Origin: Daedaleopsis sinensis
Lineage: Eukaryota; Basidiomycota; Agaricomycetes; Polyporales; Polyporaceae
NCBI GenBank assembly: GCA_033807695.1
Contig: CM066311.1
Location: 930,001-994,000 of the forward strand
Length of the DNA: 64,000 nt
Direction: 5' to 3'
A program made the position numbers and the translations under genes. Under the pieces are notes generated by a model. It did not search any database and was not told the DNA's origin. It saw only the letters and a program-made list of their open reading frames with translations. Each line of letters opens with the position of its first letter. Position 1 is the stretch's first letter. Shown here in pieces: positions 47,324 through 58,804 of the stretch.

Positions 47324-47477
47324 ATTTCGGGTTGTGGTTCTCATTGTTGTACTATTCCTGTATTTTCTATTTATCTTACATACCAGTCTAGTTTCGTAGT
47401 CCTTTGCTTTCCGTCGTGTGCCCTGCGCGCGTCAAGTACCGACTCTAGCGGGGTACGCTCGCGTCAATAATCGCCGG

Positions 47478-49127
47478 TCACCATTCTTGCAAAGCACCGT
47501 CTGGACCAGTCCACACTGCGTTACGCCATGCCTTCTCGTTTGCGTGTTTTGCAGCCATCTCTCTCACCAAAGGTTCATTGACCTCAATCCCTAGGCCCGG
47601 TCCTGCGATACAAACATGATGAACAACCTCATCTGTAGAAACGGAGTGCCAGACGCCGTACCTTGGAGGGCTTCAACATACCCATCTTTGATTGCGAATA
47701 CCGCGGGGTCGACCAGGTACGTCAGCAGATCTGCTCCTTCGTTATAATGCATCTGCAGGCGGCGAGTCAGCTTGTGTCGAGAAGCGCCAGACGATAGCGA
47801 GCACCTGCAGGCTCATCTCCTGTATCATGACTGAAGGCGCATTACACGACATAAGCTGACGGCGCATCGCTAGAATCCCAGAGGAGCTCACAGTTTGGCG
47901 CCGCGAGATCGACTTGCATGCACGCCGCGAGCGCGATAGGGCCGAGCGGACAGTGCGGGGCGAGCGCGACGTCGTACGTCTCCGTGTACGCTGCGAGTCG
48001 ATGCAGCTCGCTGATCCCACCACAATGGGCCACCTGTAATGACAAGATAAAACAGTTAATGCACGTGCTTTCCTAGAGCAACTTGGAACAGGAGACGGAG
48101 GACAGGAACAGTGGACACGCACATCCGGTTGCGCGATGTCGATAGCGCGCCGCTCGAGGTACGGCCGGAAGTCGTATCGGGAGAACAGCCGTTCGCCCAG
48201 CGCGATCGGAGTTGCGACCATCTTCGCGAGGTCCGCGATCTCCTCCGGCTGCGTTTGCAGCAGCGGCTCTAGACCACACAAGCCAAGTCAGCCCCCTCGC
48301 CCTCCCACACGCACGGAGACCCGCGACCACCGACCTTCGATGAAGAGCGGCTGGAGCGGCTCCAGCGCGCGCGCGAGCTGCTTCGCCATGCCCTTATGCA
48401 CGCGCCCGTGGAAGTCGACCCCAACGTCGAGCCCGAGCGCACGCACCTCGCGCACGCGCGCGACCGCGTCCTCCAGCCGCGCAGGGGAGTCCACCCAGCC
48501 GAGCCCGTCCGTGCCGTTCATCTTCACCGCGGCGAAGCCCTGCGCGCGGCGCGCGGCGGCCCCTGCGACCACGTCCGCGGGGCGGTCGCCGCCGATCCAG
48601 CCGTAGACCTTGACGCGCGCGCGCACGGCGCCGCCGAGCAGCTGGTGCACGGGGACGCGCAGCCGCTTGCCCTTAATGTCCCAGAGCGCGATGTCGAGCC
48701 CGGAGAGCGCGGACTGCGTGGGTGGGGGAATGGAGATGGGTCAGGGTCCGCGGGCGAGGTGAGCAGTCTGATCTTTAGAGGCAGAGGCGAGAGGAGGGCA
48801 CGCACCATGAGGACGGGCCCGCCTCTGTAGAAGCGGGCGCGGTAGGCGTGCTGCCAGATGTTCTCGATCTGGTCGGGGTCCCAGCCGACGAAGCGTTCAG
48901 CGAGGTCCTTGAACGCGCCCTCGACAGCCTCCGTGTGGCCTTCGAGCGTGCCCTCGCCCCAGCCGACGATGCCTTGCGCGGTCTCGACGCGGACGAAGAG
49001 CCAACGCGGAGGCACACGGAACACCTGGGCGAGACGTTGGTGAGCAGGCTGGTCGTGCGTACTGTACGCACAAATTCGTAAAGTCGGTACTCACCTCGAT
49101 TTTTGCGATCTTGTCCGGCGTTGTCAT
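47478..49127 (-). CDS. D-galactonate dehydratase-type enzyme (enolase superfamily, 386 aa)
   Basis: Mandelate racemase/enolase-superfamily dehydratase, expected to convert D-galactonate (or a related aldonate) to 2-keto-3-deoxygalactonate. Eight exons: 49,095-49,127, 48,806-49,024, 48,335-48,713, 48,123-48,268, 47,892-48,033, 47,805-47,830, 47,662-47,752, 47,478-47,602. Every catalytic residue of bacterial DgoD is in place at +1 numbering: Asp184 and His186 (VDFHGRV), Glu210 (IEEP), Glu236 (GERL), the Asp259-His286 dyad ([17 protein letters not shown]). The N-terminal capping domain has [13 protein letters not shown] and the C terminus has [10 protein letters not shown]. Length matches the family. 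Fungal D-galactonate use via this chemistry is less studied than the L-galactonate route, so substrate assignment is by similarity only. Tail-to-tail neighbour of the H2B at 46,692. Confidence 0.9.
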
Positions 49128-49644
49128 TGGACGTCCTTGAGTAGAGTGTGGCAGACAAATAGCGACGATGGGAGAGCTGTAGGATGCGTTGGGATTATAT
49201 CAACATGAGGAAAGAGGGTCAGCTGAACATGGGTGCATAGCTCGGGCCGCTACCCGCAGAAAAGAAATATGTATACGCTCAGAATCAGATCAAGAGAATA
49301 CCTGCAGCGTATGTGCTGCATGCGCTCGTTGGTGTACGCGCTGGGTACCTGAGAACGTCGGGGGCATCAGACGATAAACAGCTAGGGAATGCGATGACGG
49401 TTGACGGACGGTGATGGCAATGTATACGGACGGATGGACATGCGAGGGGTGCCATAAATGCGAAGATTCGTACAAAGTCGTCGATAACATCAGGGCCCAT
49501 GCGAAAGAGAGAAAATGAACCCGGAATGAACGTGGGTAGACGTGTGTCCACGAGATCACCAAAACCCTTTGACAATGCGTAGCCGTGAATCATTCAGAAC
49601 TCAACCCATGCGTGTCGCGCGTTGGCGAACCCCGGTCGAACGCG
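49128..49644. other. Intergenic spacer
   Basis: About 515 bases between the galactonate dehydratase start and the 3' end of the SET-domain gene. No coding exon, RNA gene or clear repeat seen. Confidence 0.5.
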
Positions 49645-50967
49645 TCAATCTGGGCCAGAGAGGGTCGTGCGAGGAAGCATCCCCGCGAGCTGGTGTGCCC
49701 GCGGGTTGGCCCAGTACATCTTGAACGTGCGCGCGGTGGCGCTGTCTGGGCCGGCCGTGATGCAGGATGACTCCCATGCCTTGCGGATCCAAGCCTTCGC
49801 GTTCGTGAAGTCGGAAACCTACCAGACATACATAGCGTCAGAGCTGAAGCTGACTGAATGGGAGCGGGGATTGTGGAGCAGGACTGCACGTACCAGGACA
49901 CAGAACTGGAACGCATCGAAGCAGAAAGACGCCTCGTAATGCACGAGATCCTCCTCTTTGAGGTGACGGAGTGCGATCTTGACCTAAATGCGCCCCACGC
50001 AGTGAGCACGGCCGGAATGGAACAGCGGCCGAGCATGCACGCTCACCTTCCTCAAACCGAGAGTGGGCTCCTTCCCGCACTTGCCGATTTCTTCATACAG
50101 CCTCTTCATCGCCAGGCGCCTCCGGTCGCTGTCTGCGCCTTCCTCGCCCTCGAGCGTGCACGCCTCGCACGCGCACGCGAACCCGAACGCGTCCTCGATT
50201 GACGCTTTGCGTTGTTTGCGCGTCGCCAGCACGTCGACATCGACATAGCTCATGCAAAGCTCGTTGCCGGCTTGAACGTCACGAAGCGTGCGGAACACCA
50301 TCTCCTGCGTGTCGACGTTCCAAGACCGGCACACGTTGGGCCGGCAGGAGTGGTTCAGCCGAGACGCTTGCATGAATATGCCCTCTTTAGCGCCACGAGA
50401 GCTGGTCCCTATAGCCCCGAGGGTGTCTCGGTGGTCTCCTTCGCCGTGTGTCGAGGAGACCACTGCACCGCAGGGCAGGGCGTTGGTCTCGAAGATGCCG
50501 AGTGCGGGGAGGAGCGCTGGATGGCCTGGGCGGGGGAGCTTGCGCGCATTCCACAGAGTGAAGAACTGGCGTTGCTCCTCCCGAGTGCGCAGAGACAAGG
50601 CAGCCATGATGGTCGAGTTGGTGCGCGAGCGTACTGATTGAGTGAAGAGGGGTCTCTCGGAGAAGATGGTCGCACCCTGAGGGATTGCGCGGGTAGCGAA
50701 CAAGCCGACGCCGCCAGTGAGAGGTGCTGGGGATATCTGATAGGCAGGCGAAGCGTCTTCGAGGGCGAAGGGGGGGCCATCGGGGTCCGAGGGCGTACTC
50801 GATGCAGCAGGGGACTCCGTATCTTCCTCGTCCTCGGCCTCCTCGTCCAACATGGGCTCCAGGGTCGGCATATGCACAATGCACAGAGAGGAACGAGAAT
50901 GGCGGTAGCTGCCCGCCCCCGGGCGAAGCGGCGGTCGTGCAGGACGGGTCTGGGTGAGGGTGGTCAT
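49645..50967 (-). CDS. SET-domain protein (394 aa)
   Basis: Three exons: 50,047-50,967, 49,894-49,983 and 49,645-49,818, in phase 0 throughout. The SET core starts at GVGLFATRAIPQGATIF (residues 87-102). It contains ASRLNHSCRPNVCR (201-214), the S-adenosylmethionine-binding motif with the pseudoknot ELCMSYVD (236-243), and a post-SET Cys cluster CACEAC (265-270). Between the two SET halves is a long insert, as in SMYD-like and fungal SET-5-like proteins, but no MYND zinc finger is visible. It probably methylates a protein lysine; target unknown. The frame stays open upstream to an ATG at 51,102. I prefer the Met at 50,967 (MTTLTQTRP) because the upstream stretch looks like leader. A C-terminal helical tail (FTNAKAWIRKAWESS) follows the SET part. 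Confidence 0.88.
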
Positions 50968-51918
50968 CTCAACAGTGCCAAAACTCGATGGGTGGGGGAG
51001 CGAGGCAAAGGGCAACGGCAGAGAGACCGAGCGAGAAGAGTGTAAGGGTTGGAGCTTTGACTGGGAAGACTGGCCTGCGAATGCCTGCGAACATGCGTGC
51101 ACGGACAGATGCCATAGAAGTACGGGGAAGGCCGTACATGAGAGACAGCTTGAGCTCTAACTTACGAGCCGGTCGATGGACGTTTATGAAGGGCATGAGG
51201 CTATATACGCGTCGATGTGAAGTCACAGGCACCGTTCGTGAGAGCTGGGGGGCGAGCCGGGTGCTAGGGACGCGCGCCGTATGAGTTCTGGACGGATGCA
51301 GAGCGGTCGAGAAAGTCAGCGTTCTGGCTGGAGATCTGTTTGGATGTCTACTTACTACCGCAGGTTGTAACAATGCTTCGTATCTCCAACGAGCAGGAGG
51401 GCGTGCTAACTCCGCCCACAGAAGACGTGGAGAAGCAACAAGTCGGCGTGCAGTTAGCGTCGAGTCCGTGCCGGCATCCGAGAGGTCACTAGAAGACCGT
51501 GCAGGCTAGCAGTCGCAGATATGCTCGTCGTCGGATGACCGGTGTAGTTGTAAAGGATGGAGAAACGTTGTATCGTCCGAGCTCGTCGCGGTATACGCAC
51601 GCTTGCAGGAAGTGAAGCCGAGGGAAGCAACCTACTTATCTCAGGAGCATCCACCTCAAGTCTTTCGTAGCACAAAGAAAGATCCGAGTATCTGATCCAC
51701 CGAAGAGAGGTTCCGAAGTTGAGCTGAGAGTCAATATTCTGAGAGGGAAATCGATGTTCAACGATTGATGTTGAGCGGGGCTCGGGCTCAGGCTGCTAGT
51801 CGTCGGCGTGAGTGGACAAGAAGCCTATACGGGCGTCTGTTATCCGGTTGGTACTCCACGTCCATCTCATCGTCACTCTTGTCCATCCTCCTCCTCCTGT
51901 ACTCGACTCTCGTGCAAC
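50968..51918. promoter_or_regulatory. Divergent spacer between SET-domain and SRm160-like genes
   Basis: About 950 bases serve both a minus-strand and a plus-strand gene. No extra gene is visible. A TATATA element lies near 51,211. The last 80 bases before 51,919 are pyrimidine-rich, a usual feature just upstream of a start. Confidence 0.4.
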
Positions 51919-53602
51919 ATGGCGGACGCAGGTGCGTCAAGAGACAGCTTTTGTCACTGGTAACAGCTAAAATCTCCCCAGGATTCTTCAAAGGCACCTC
52001 CGCCGACCAGGATCGCCGGTTTTCAGACAAGGAACTGAAACTCCTAAAAACCATGAAGTTCCCTCCCGAGTTCGACAAGAAGGTATGACAATGCGATGGG
52101 GATTTCACCGCTCTACTCGCGTCTCGTATTGAGGGTTGTGTGCAGGTTGACATGAGGAAAGTCAATCTATCCGTCATAAGACCGTGGATTGTGAAGAAGG
52201 TCGTGGAGCTTGTCGGGTTCGAGGACGAGGTTGTGGTCGAGTACGCTATGGGTCTACTCGAAGATGACTCTCAACCGGTGCGTGAAATCGACTGCCTGTA
52301 TGCATCCAAACCTGATCGCGTTTTGACGCAAGACCCCCGACCCTCGCAAAATGCAAATCAACCTGACGGGCTTCTTGACCAATTCGACTCCTGCTTTTAT
52401 GTCTGCCCTCTGGAACCTCCTGCTCGAGGCTCAAGAATCGCTTGCTGGTGTTCCCCGTACTTTTGTCGAGGAAAAGAAGCAAGAAATGCGCCAGGCACGG
52501 GCGGGAGACACACGTGCCATCGAAGAACGGGACCGACGCGCCCAGCTGGATGAGATTCGGGATCGAGAAGCACGAGGCGGTGGGCGCGGCAGAGGTCGCG
52601 GTCGTGGCAGAGGTGGTCGAGGTGGCTTTGACGATGACCGTGCGGGTAGACCTCGCGACGGTGGTTGGGGAGCCAGAGGCGGGGTGCGTGTCTCCCTATT
52701 TGTGTCTTGCATACCATCTCACATCCATGACAGAGAATGGGTGGGCCTGCTCGTTCCCCGCCACCACGCTCGCCACCACCTCGTAGAGGGCGGTCCCCTT
52801 CCTCAAAAGATTCCCGTTCCCGTTCCCGTTCTCGGTCTCGTTCTCGTGCGCCACGCCGATTCCGCTCGCCACCGCGCGGCGGACGCTCCATGTCCCGTTC
52901 GCCGCCACCGCGTTCGCCGCCTCGTCGCAGACGTTCACCGATCCGTCGGTCCCCATCACGTTCTCGTTCTCCGCCCCCCAACCGGCAGCGTCTCCGTTCC
53001 CCATCCCGATCTCCAGGACCCTCGCGAGACCGCCGACCGCGCAGTCCACCTCCGCGCAAGAGACGTTTCTCCTCGCGTTCACCTTCGCGCAGTCGCAGTC
53101 CACCCTACAAAGGTGGCAGACGGAGAAGTCCGACCCGGAGCCGTTCTCCTATGCGCCGGCGCCGGCGCAGTCCTAGCATGGACAGGAATCGCAGCCCGCC
53201 CCCGCGCAGGCGAAGTCCCCCGATCAGGAAGGGCAGGATGTCGAGTCGTGACAGCACACGGAGTCGCACCATGGGCAGTCCTAAAGATCGCAAGGCGCGC
53301 AATGGCGATAAGATGGACGTTGATGGCAAGAGCGGCGATGGTGAGCTCAAAATACGCGGTCAGGCAGAGGCTGAGCGACACAAGGACAAGATGGACGTTG
53401 ACCAGGGACCGGTGAGCATGTTCCAAAAACTCACTTGCCCATATTACTGACTGGGTCGCGCGAACAGGTTGATCAGGCTGAGCTGGAGCGACGCGAGAGC
53501 GAGCTCAAGGAAAAGGCACTGCGCAACAAGGTCGTGCGTACGCGTAAAAGCAGCACAAATGTCGCTGCCATGGCCGATGGCGCCTCGGGTACTGGAAATT
53601 GA
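51919..53602 (+). CDS. SRm160/SRRM1-like splicing coactivator (PWI domain plus RS tail, about 469 aa)
   Basis: Six exons: 51,919-51,931, 51,982-52,082, 52,146-52,277, 52,333-52,683, 52,734-53,411 and 53,468-53,602. The N terminus carries the PWI domain (VNLSVIRPWIVKKVVELVGF; then LLEDDSQP, MQINLTGFL, LWNLLLEAQESLAGVP), which binds nucleic acid. Next come a charged helix (EEKKQEMRQAR), an RG-rich box (GRGRGRGRGGRGG) and a long Arg/Ser/Pro-rich RS region (about residues 200-370), typical of SR-related nuclear matrix proteins. These bridge SR proteins and snRNPs in spliceosome assembly and act at the exon junction. A DKMDVD motif occurs twice near the C terminus. The start is set by the short MADAG exon, which joins in frame to FFKGTSADQDRRF, the conserved family start. 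Confidence 0.93.
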
Positions 53603-54349
53603 TCCGTAATCTTTGCTCTTCATTGTTCAGTCTACACAACGCTCACGTTCTCTTCCCCTACATCGTTACAGTAATAGAGCGACTCTCCCTCTCCTCTTCT
53701 TACATCGAGGCTGTCCATCCGTGCCGTATGTGACATTTATAAAACCCCGAAACGTATTGCCGCGCATGTACTGCTATTCTCGACTCGTATTGATTGTGCT
53801 TTTCATGTGCCAGAAATACTCACGCTAAAGATGGAACATGCGGGCGGCCAGTCATCCGCTATACGGAGAACGGTAGAAACGACCGCCATTTCTGTTCCAT
53901 CCGGTACGTACTCGGTCTAATAGCGGCCATCTCACCCTTTCTTTGATAACTCTCCGGGGCGAACGGAAAAATCAACCCAGTCGCAACCCGCTGCAGATGA
54001 CCGCCAGCCCCACAGCTTAATTCTCCTGTACTTCCCCCGCGGGTCGCCAACAGGCTGTTGCTGCGAGAGAAGCAAGCTGCTCACGCGTCATGCTGTGCAC
54101 GCTGTTTTCAGACCAATAGGTATCATGCGCTTGCGTCTCTTTCGACTTTAGCGAAAAACATCCGAGCTTTGGACGTCGCGCAGAGTCACGACGTACTTAG
54201 AAGGCACAGCGGCCACGATAACAGACGAGGTGCGTACAGGTATATAGCGTGGTGGTTGAGCTCACCGGGACTGCAAGCACCCGCTCCTCTGTGCACTCGC
54301 ATCTCCCCCGCTGAGGTCGAACCCGTCGTCCCCGCACCTCGCAGCAAAC
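53603..54349. other. Intergenic, upstream of the LPMO gene
   Basis: About 750 bases. A TATATAG element near 54,240 lies 110 bases before the LPMO start. The rest holds the 3' end region of the splicing factor and no gene I can see. Confidence 0.45.
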
Positions 54350-55790
54350 ATGCTCGTGAAGCTCGCACTTGTTGCCTCCTTCATCGCGTCCGCCGCGGCC
54401 CACGCTACCTTCCAGGAGTTGTGGATCAACGGCGTCGACCAAGGCTCCTCCTGCGGACGTCTGCCGCAGAGCAACAACCCCGTCACCAGCGTGACCAGCC
54501 CCGTAGGTGTTCTTTACTCTTATTCGTATTGTCTCAGGTTGCTGAGTAAGGGTTTGATAGGACATTGCGTGCAATGTCAACGCAGCCAGTAGCTCAGGAA
54601 TCTGCCAGGTCATGCGTGAGTCTTCATAGGACTGTTCCATTCCCAGAAGACACTTGAGGGTGCTCATGCTTGTGTTTTCATGTCCATAGCGGGTGACGAG
54701 GTCACCGTCGAGATGCACCAGCAGCCGAACGACCGCTCCTGTGCTAACGAGGCTATCGGTGGCGCTCACTACGGTCCCGTCATTGTACGTGACTTACCGC
54801 ACACATACATAAATTCAGGCCATGGTCTGACCGCGTACTACTGCTAGGCTTACATGGCCAAGGTCGATGATGCCACGACGGCGGTCGGCTCCTCTGCGCA
54901 ATGGTTCAAGGTCGCGGAGATGGGTCTCCCGTCGAGCAACCCTGATTACTGGGGCACTGGTACGTATCTACTCCTGCGACTGAGGGGCTTCTTATACCTA
55001 TACTGACGATGGTTATTGGTGTGTTGTAGAGGTCCTCAACGTGAGTCATTTAGCTCCGAAACACCAACTGTCGTACTGATGGATCCGTCTATACAGGACA
55101 ACTGCGGTCACTTCACGTTCAAGGTTCCCTCCGATATCGCGCCCGGCAACTACCTCATCCGAGCAGAGGTTATCGGTAGGCTACAAACGATGTATGCTCG
55201 AAGACGCGTATTGAACATCTTATAGCTCTCCACGTCGCGGGCAGCCTTGGCGGTGCTCAGTATGTCTCCACTGGATATCTATTCGTTATATAGACTCTCA
55301 CACGTTTCTGCCAGATTCTACATGTCCTGCTTCCAAGTAAACGTAAGTGTACAAGGTTGGATGCAAATGATTACTCGATCGATGGCTCAAATGGTTCACA
55401 GGTCGGCGGCTCTGGCTCCGCTAACCCCCCGACGGTCAGCCTGCCCGGTGCCTACAGCGCCTCGGACCCCGTACGTCTATCTCCATTGCTGCCCATCCGC
55501 AACTATCCACTGACACAACCCGCTCTGAAGGGTATCCTCATCAACATCTACCAGCAGCTCGACACCTACACGAGTAAGGACCCCTCAATCCCAATCGTGT
55601 CCGTATGCACTAACACCGTGACCCTTCCCCTTATCTGCTAGTCCCCGGACCCGAGCCATACGGCACGACCTCGCCCACGGTTGCCGCGACCCCCTACCCC
55701 ACTACGGCTACGTGGGACACGGCCCTCCAGCCCTCGACAGTCCCCACCGCTGTGCCCACTCCCGGAACGCAGGGAATCGGAAAGGCTTGA
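54350..55790 (+). CDS. AA9 lytic polysaccharide monooxygenase (275 aa, secreted)
   Basis: Copper enzyme that oxidatively cleaves cellulose or related glucans outside the cell. Eleven exons: 54,350-54,502, 54,561-54,615, 54,690-54,784, 54,848-54,959, 55,030-55,040 (11 bases), 55,097-55,175, 55,226-55,259, 55,315-55,342, 55,402-55,470, 55,531-55,573, 55,642-55,790. Signal peptide MLVKLALVASFIASAAA is cut before His18, the first copper-brace ligand (HATFQELWINGVD). The second is His96 (GGAHYGP) and the axial Tyr is Tyr182 in QFYMSCFQ. Cys pairs are consistent with AA9. The end is a Ser/Thr/Pro-rich tail with no CBM1 cellulose-binding module. It points to wood or litter decay, though AA9 genes also serve other lifestyles. 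Confidence 0.93.
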
Positions 55791-56282
55791 GAGCTGTGTC
55801 CGCGCACCCCAAATGTGTTTTGAAAACTGTTGCTCCGCACAATCAATGCTATCATCATCGTTTCCGATTGAGCGGATGGTCGGCTGGGCAGCTCTTGCCA
55901 GCGACTGGCAAATTCAATTTGATCACAGAGGTCAACTTGAAGTTGGTACGTTTCAGTCGAGGCTCACCGTGACGCCGACGCTAGGATTCGGTTTTCTATG
56001 CATGCAGTGGCAGTGCCGCGGCCACGACTACGCATTCAATGATGAAGTGCTTTGGTATAATGTTGGAGTGATGAACATGCGATCCCTTCGTAGGAGGAAT
56101 CACGGCGGCCTCGAGAATATGGCTCCCGGAGTGTCTATCTACGAACACGTCGAACACTGAAGTTGACTTCGTCGACCAGAATTCGCAGCTTCCCAACCAC
56201 AGCCTCCCAAGGCTCCGAGTCGGGGTCCGAGCATGCAGAACAGCCGCCTCTCGTCTGTGCTCCCATACTACAGTCAGCGACT

Positions 56283-57881
56283 CTAGGCGCTGCGCACCTG
56301 CTCGACCCTCCGCGCGCGGAGCGGCGCACCTGACCAACGAGTCAGACCTTTACTCGTGCGCATGCGCAGCCTCACCTCGATGTGCCGCAGAGCCGGACAC
56401 AGCAGCTCCTGCTCAGTCTCGTCATCCTCATTCTCACCGTCCCCATCACCGTCTTCATCCTGGCCTTCGCCTGCACCCTCCTCACGCGTGCCCCGAGGTC
56501 GAGTACCCGGAGCAAGCGCTATGAACACGTCCGACACGTCGCTATGCGCCTCCGCGAGCGTGATCCGCTGCAGCGTCGAGTACGCGCGGAACACGGCCGC
56601 CCACCTCGCTGCGGGGTACGTCTCCTTGACCCGCCCGAACGTGAGGCTCGTGAGCCTGTCGGACGGGCAGAACGGGACGAACGCGCCGAAGGCCGGCCGG
56701 GGCATGTTCAACTCGATCCCCCAGCAGCCGGCATAGAAGACGTTCACCCCCCCGCGGGGCGCCGCCGCGTCGGACTCGGGAGGGCCTGCAGGCAGCCCCG
56801 ACACCGCGACGCCTGACTCTGGGATGCGAACTGCGAAATGCCCGTCGCCACAGGACACGGTCATCGCGACGGCATCCTGGAGCGCGACACGGATGCAGGG
56901 TGTGAGGATATCCGCGAGGGCTGCGTGGCTGGACGTATACACAGGGCCTGCGACCGCGCCGGGCCACGGATTCAAGCGGATGGAGAGCACGATGGTACAG
57001 GTTGGGGGAAAGACGAGGAGCCTGTTAACCCTGGTGAGCACTGAGACGGCGTTGTGAATGGTGTAGTGTCGCAGATGTGGGAGGTAGATCGCAGCATCCG
57101 CAATCGGCTGGTCGGATTCGGGGCCGGAGTCGGAGTCGCCTACGCAGGGCTCGAAGTACGATAGGTCGAGAGCCTCGAGACGATGGATTGCTCGTAAGAC
57201 CGCGACGAGGTCTGCGAGGGAAAGCTGATGGTGCGAATGGCTCTGCTGATGGAGCGCGAGCGAGCGGAGATTCGCGTAGAATGCAGGATTCTTGGGGAAC
57301 ACCATGTCCGCCAGCTTCAGGGTGTGCAGGCGGGGGCAACATGGGGCTAGGTGATTTTCCTTTCTCGGGTAGATGGGCCTGAAATGCCAAGGGGGCAGAA
57401 TCATAGAGTGGCACTCGCGGCTCGCCTCCAGCCGCACGAGAGACGGCATGGGGAGGGAGAATAGCGCTGGCAGTAGCCGGGGCACGTCAAGGAATCGGAC
57501 TCGCAGGACGCGGATGCGACAGGAATTCTCCGGCCGGGCGAGCATGGGCAATAACTCTCCGTACGTCCCTTCGGGGAGCGCGACAAGGAGGAGTGTGAGA
57601 GGTGCTTGGGCGGAGCGCTCAAGACAGAGCCGGAGCCACTCGATGCGTACTTTGGGATGCGCGCGGATGTCCGCCCACAGTCTAGCGGTCGAACATGCGA
57701 TGGTGTGCCAGTACCTGCATACCAATTGCAATTGTAGCCAGTCGGTTGATCTCGCTAGGTCGCTCGCGGGGTCGAGGGCGACGATGGAGAGGATATCGGC
57801 TACTAGCTCGTGTGGGAGATCTTGAACATTCGCGTAGGGCTTCAAGTTGTGCACTATGAGCTGCGCGTCGGGGTACTGCAT
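56283..57881 (-). CDS. F-box protein with frameshifted C terminus, 532 aa (F-box C)
   Basis: Close paralogue of the F-box protein at 29,714: start MQYPDAQLIVHNLKPY, F-box DLPHELVADILSIVALDP with LQLQLVCRYWHTIACSTARLW, and colinear throughout. Relative to that gene, a deletion of about 13 bases near 56,345 shifts the frame. The last 21 codons here are unrelated, ending at 56,283. The lost end (RLESLTVV-type segment) is still readable in another frame near 56,270-56,330, and a second indel of about 8 bases near 56,230 shifts it again. The F-box is intact, so the protein may still work, but it has lost about 60 residues. Flanking DNA on both sides is also homologous to 29,650-31,560. Confidence 0.82.
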   Translation of the reverse strand: MQYPDAQLIVHNLKPYANVQDLPHELVADILSIVALDPASDLARSTDWLQLQLVCRYWHTIACSTARLWADIRAHPKVRIEWLRLCLERSAQAPLTLLLVALPEGTYGELLPMLARPENSCRIRVLRVRFLDVPRLLPALFSLPMPSLVRLEASRECHSMILPPWHFRPIYPRKENHLAPCCPRLHTLKLADMVFPKNPAFYANLRSLALHQQSHSHHQLSLADLVAVLRAIHRLEALDLSYFEPCVGDSDSGPESDQPIADAAIYLPHLRHYTIHNAVSVLTRVNRLLVFPPTCTIVLSIRLNPWPGAVAGPVYTSSHAALADILTPCIRVALQDAVAMTVSCGDGHFAVRIPESGVAVSGLPAGPPESDAAAPRGGVNVFYAGCWGIELNMPRPAFGAFVPFCPSDRLTSLTFGRVKETYPAARWAAVFRAYSTLQRITLAEAHSDVSDVFIALAPGTRPRGTREEGAGEGQDEDGDGDGENEDDETEQELLCPALRHIEVRLRMRTSKGLTRWSGAPLRARRVEQVRSA

Positions 57882-58266
57882 GCTGTTCTACCCTAAGCAA
57901 AGCATACAGGTTTAGCGCCACACAATATGAGCCACATCGAATAAATGGCTTGAAAACGATTTACCTTAGGCTTCAATCCTGAAAACGCGAGTAACGACCT
58001 TATCCCTTGGCTGGCGTGCTATATATGTGGTTGCCTCTTGGTGATTGTGCTATTGCGTTGCGGGTGGAAGAGTAGAGCTGGATCGGGTCAAAGAGAAGGA
58101 CAAGAGGATATTTGGTTCCGCGAGAATATGTAGTCGCTAGAGTATCCTGCGGTGGCACAATGGAAGCATTCGCAGCAATCCGGTCTCGCCGCGCAATCCC
58201 CGGTGAGGGCAGTGTGATTGTCGATGCTCACATTGTGCCAATTGAACGCGCGGCCGCCCTGTGTGA

Positions 58267-58682
58267 TCAGGTTCGTAGTTCGATGACTGCGTGGGAGTCG
58301 GGCTCCATCAGATAGGGTACCGCCTGATACTGTATCATACATGTAGTAGGCAAGGACTCACCAGTAAGTAGTATGGCGCACCGTGGTACATATACGGGAC
58401 TAACCTCGACTGGCCAGCAGAAAAAAGCCTCATGACGCAGTCCGCCTCCGCCTGCCAGTGACAAGTATGATACAGCATCCGCGTTCGACACATGATCACC
58501 GCCCGCTAGGATGTGTGCATGCATGTAGCTGCGCAGGCTGGTACATACTCACTTGCATTCCTTCCGAGCGTGTCCAACACTGAGCGTTCGATACATACAC
58601 CAGCAGCGCATTGTGCGTCGATGAGGGAGCCTGAGAATGAGACACGCACCATGATCGAAGGCAGCAAGCCCGCGTACTCCAT
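58267..58682 (-). CDS. Candidate small three-exon gene, 97 aa, unknown function
   Basis: Three exons (58,553-58,682, 58,405-58,505, 58,267-58,329) join in frame with GT-AG introns of 47 and 75 bases. The product runs MEYAGLLPSIMVRVSFSGSL..., then VSNADAVSYLSLAGGGGLRH, and ends MEPDSHAVIELRT. The frame is also open upstream to 58,751 (MNRTTNSSSAAQPE), so the start is uncertain. No motif, signal peptide or family recognised. It sits between two minus-strand F-box genes. All phases fit, which is the main support. Confidence 0.4.
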
Positions 58683-58804
58683 CCATGATGCATGACTTCG
58701 CGTCGCGCGTTCTGGCTGAGCTGCACTAGAGCTATTTGTCGTTCTATTCACAAAATCGGATCTGGGCCATCAGTACATGTTGAAAGTGGTGAGCCAGGAC
58801 AGAG

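Noticed and set aside
52397..53103. Long antisense frames across the RS region of the splicing factor
   Set aside because: Arg/Ser codon repeats leave the complementary strand open by composition; the Gly/Glu/Arg-rich product is an artefact.
56320..56345. A 24-base intron restoring the C terminus of the F-box C gene
   Set aside because: A GTAAAG...TCAG segment exists, but 24 bases is far below the intron size seen in this window, so a frameshift is more likely.
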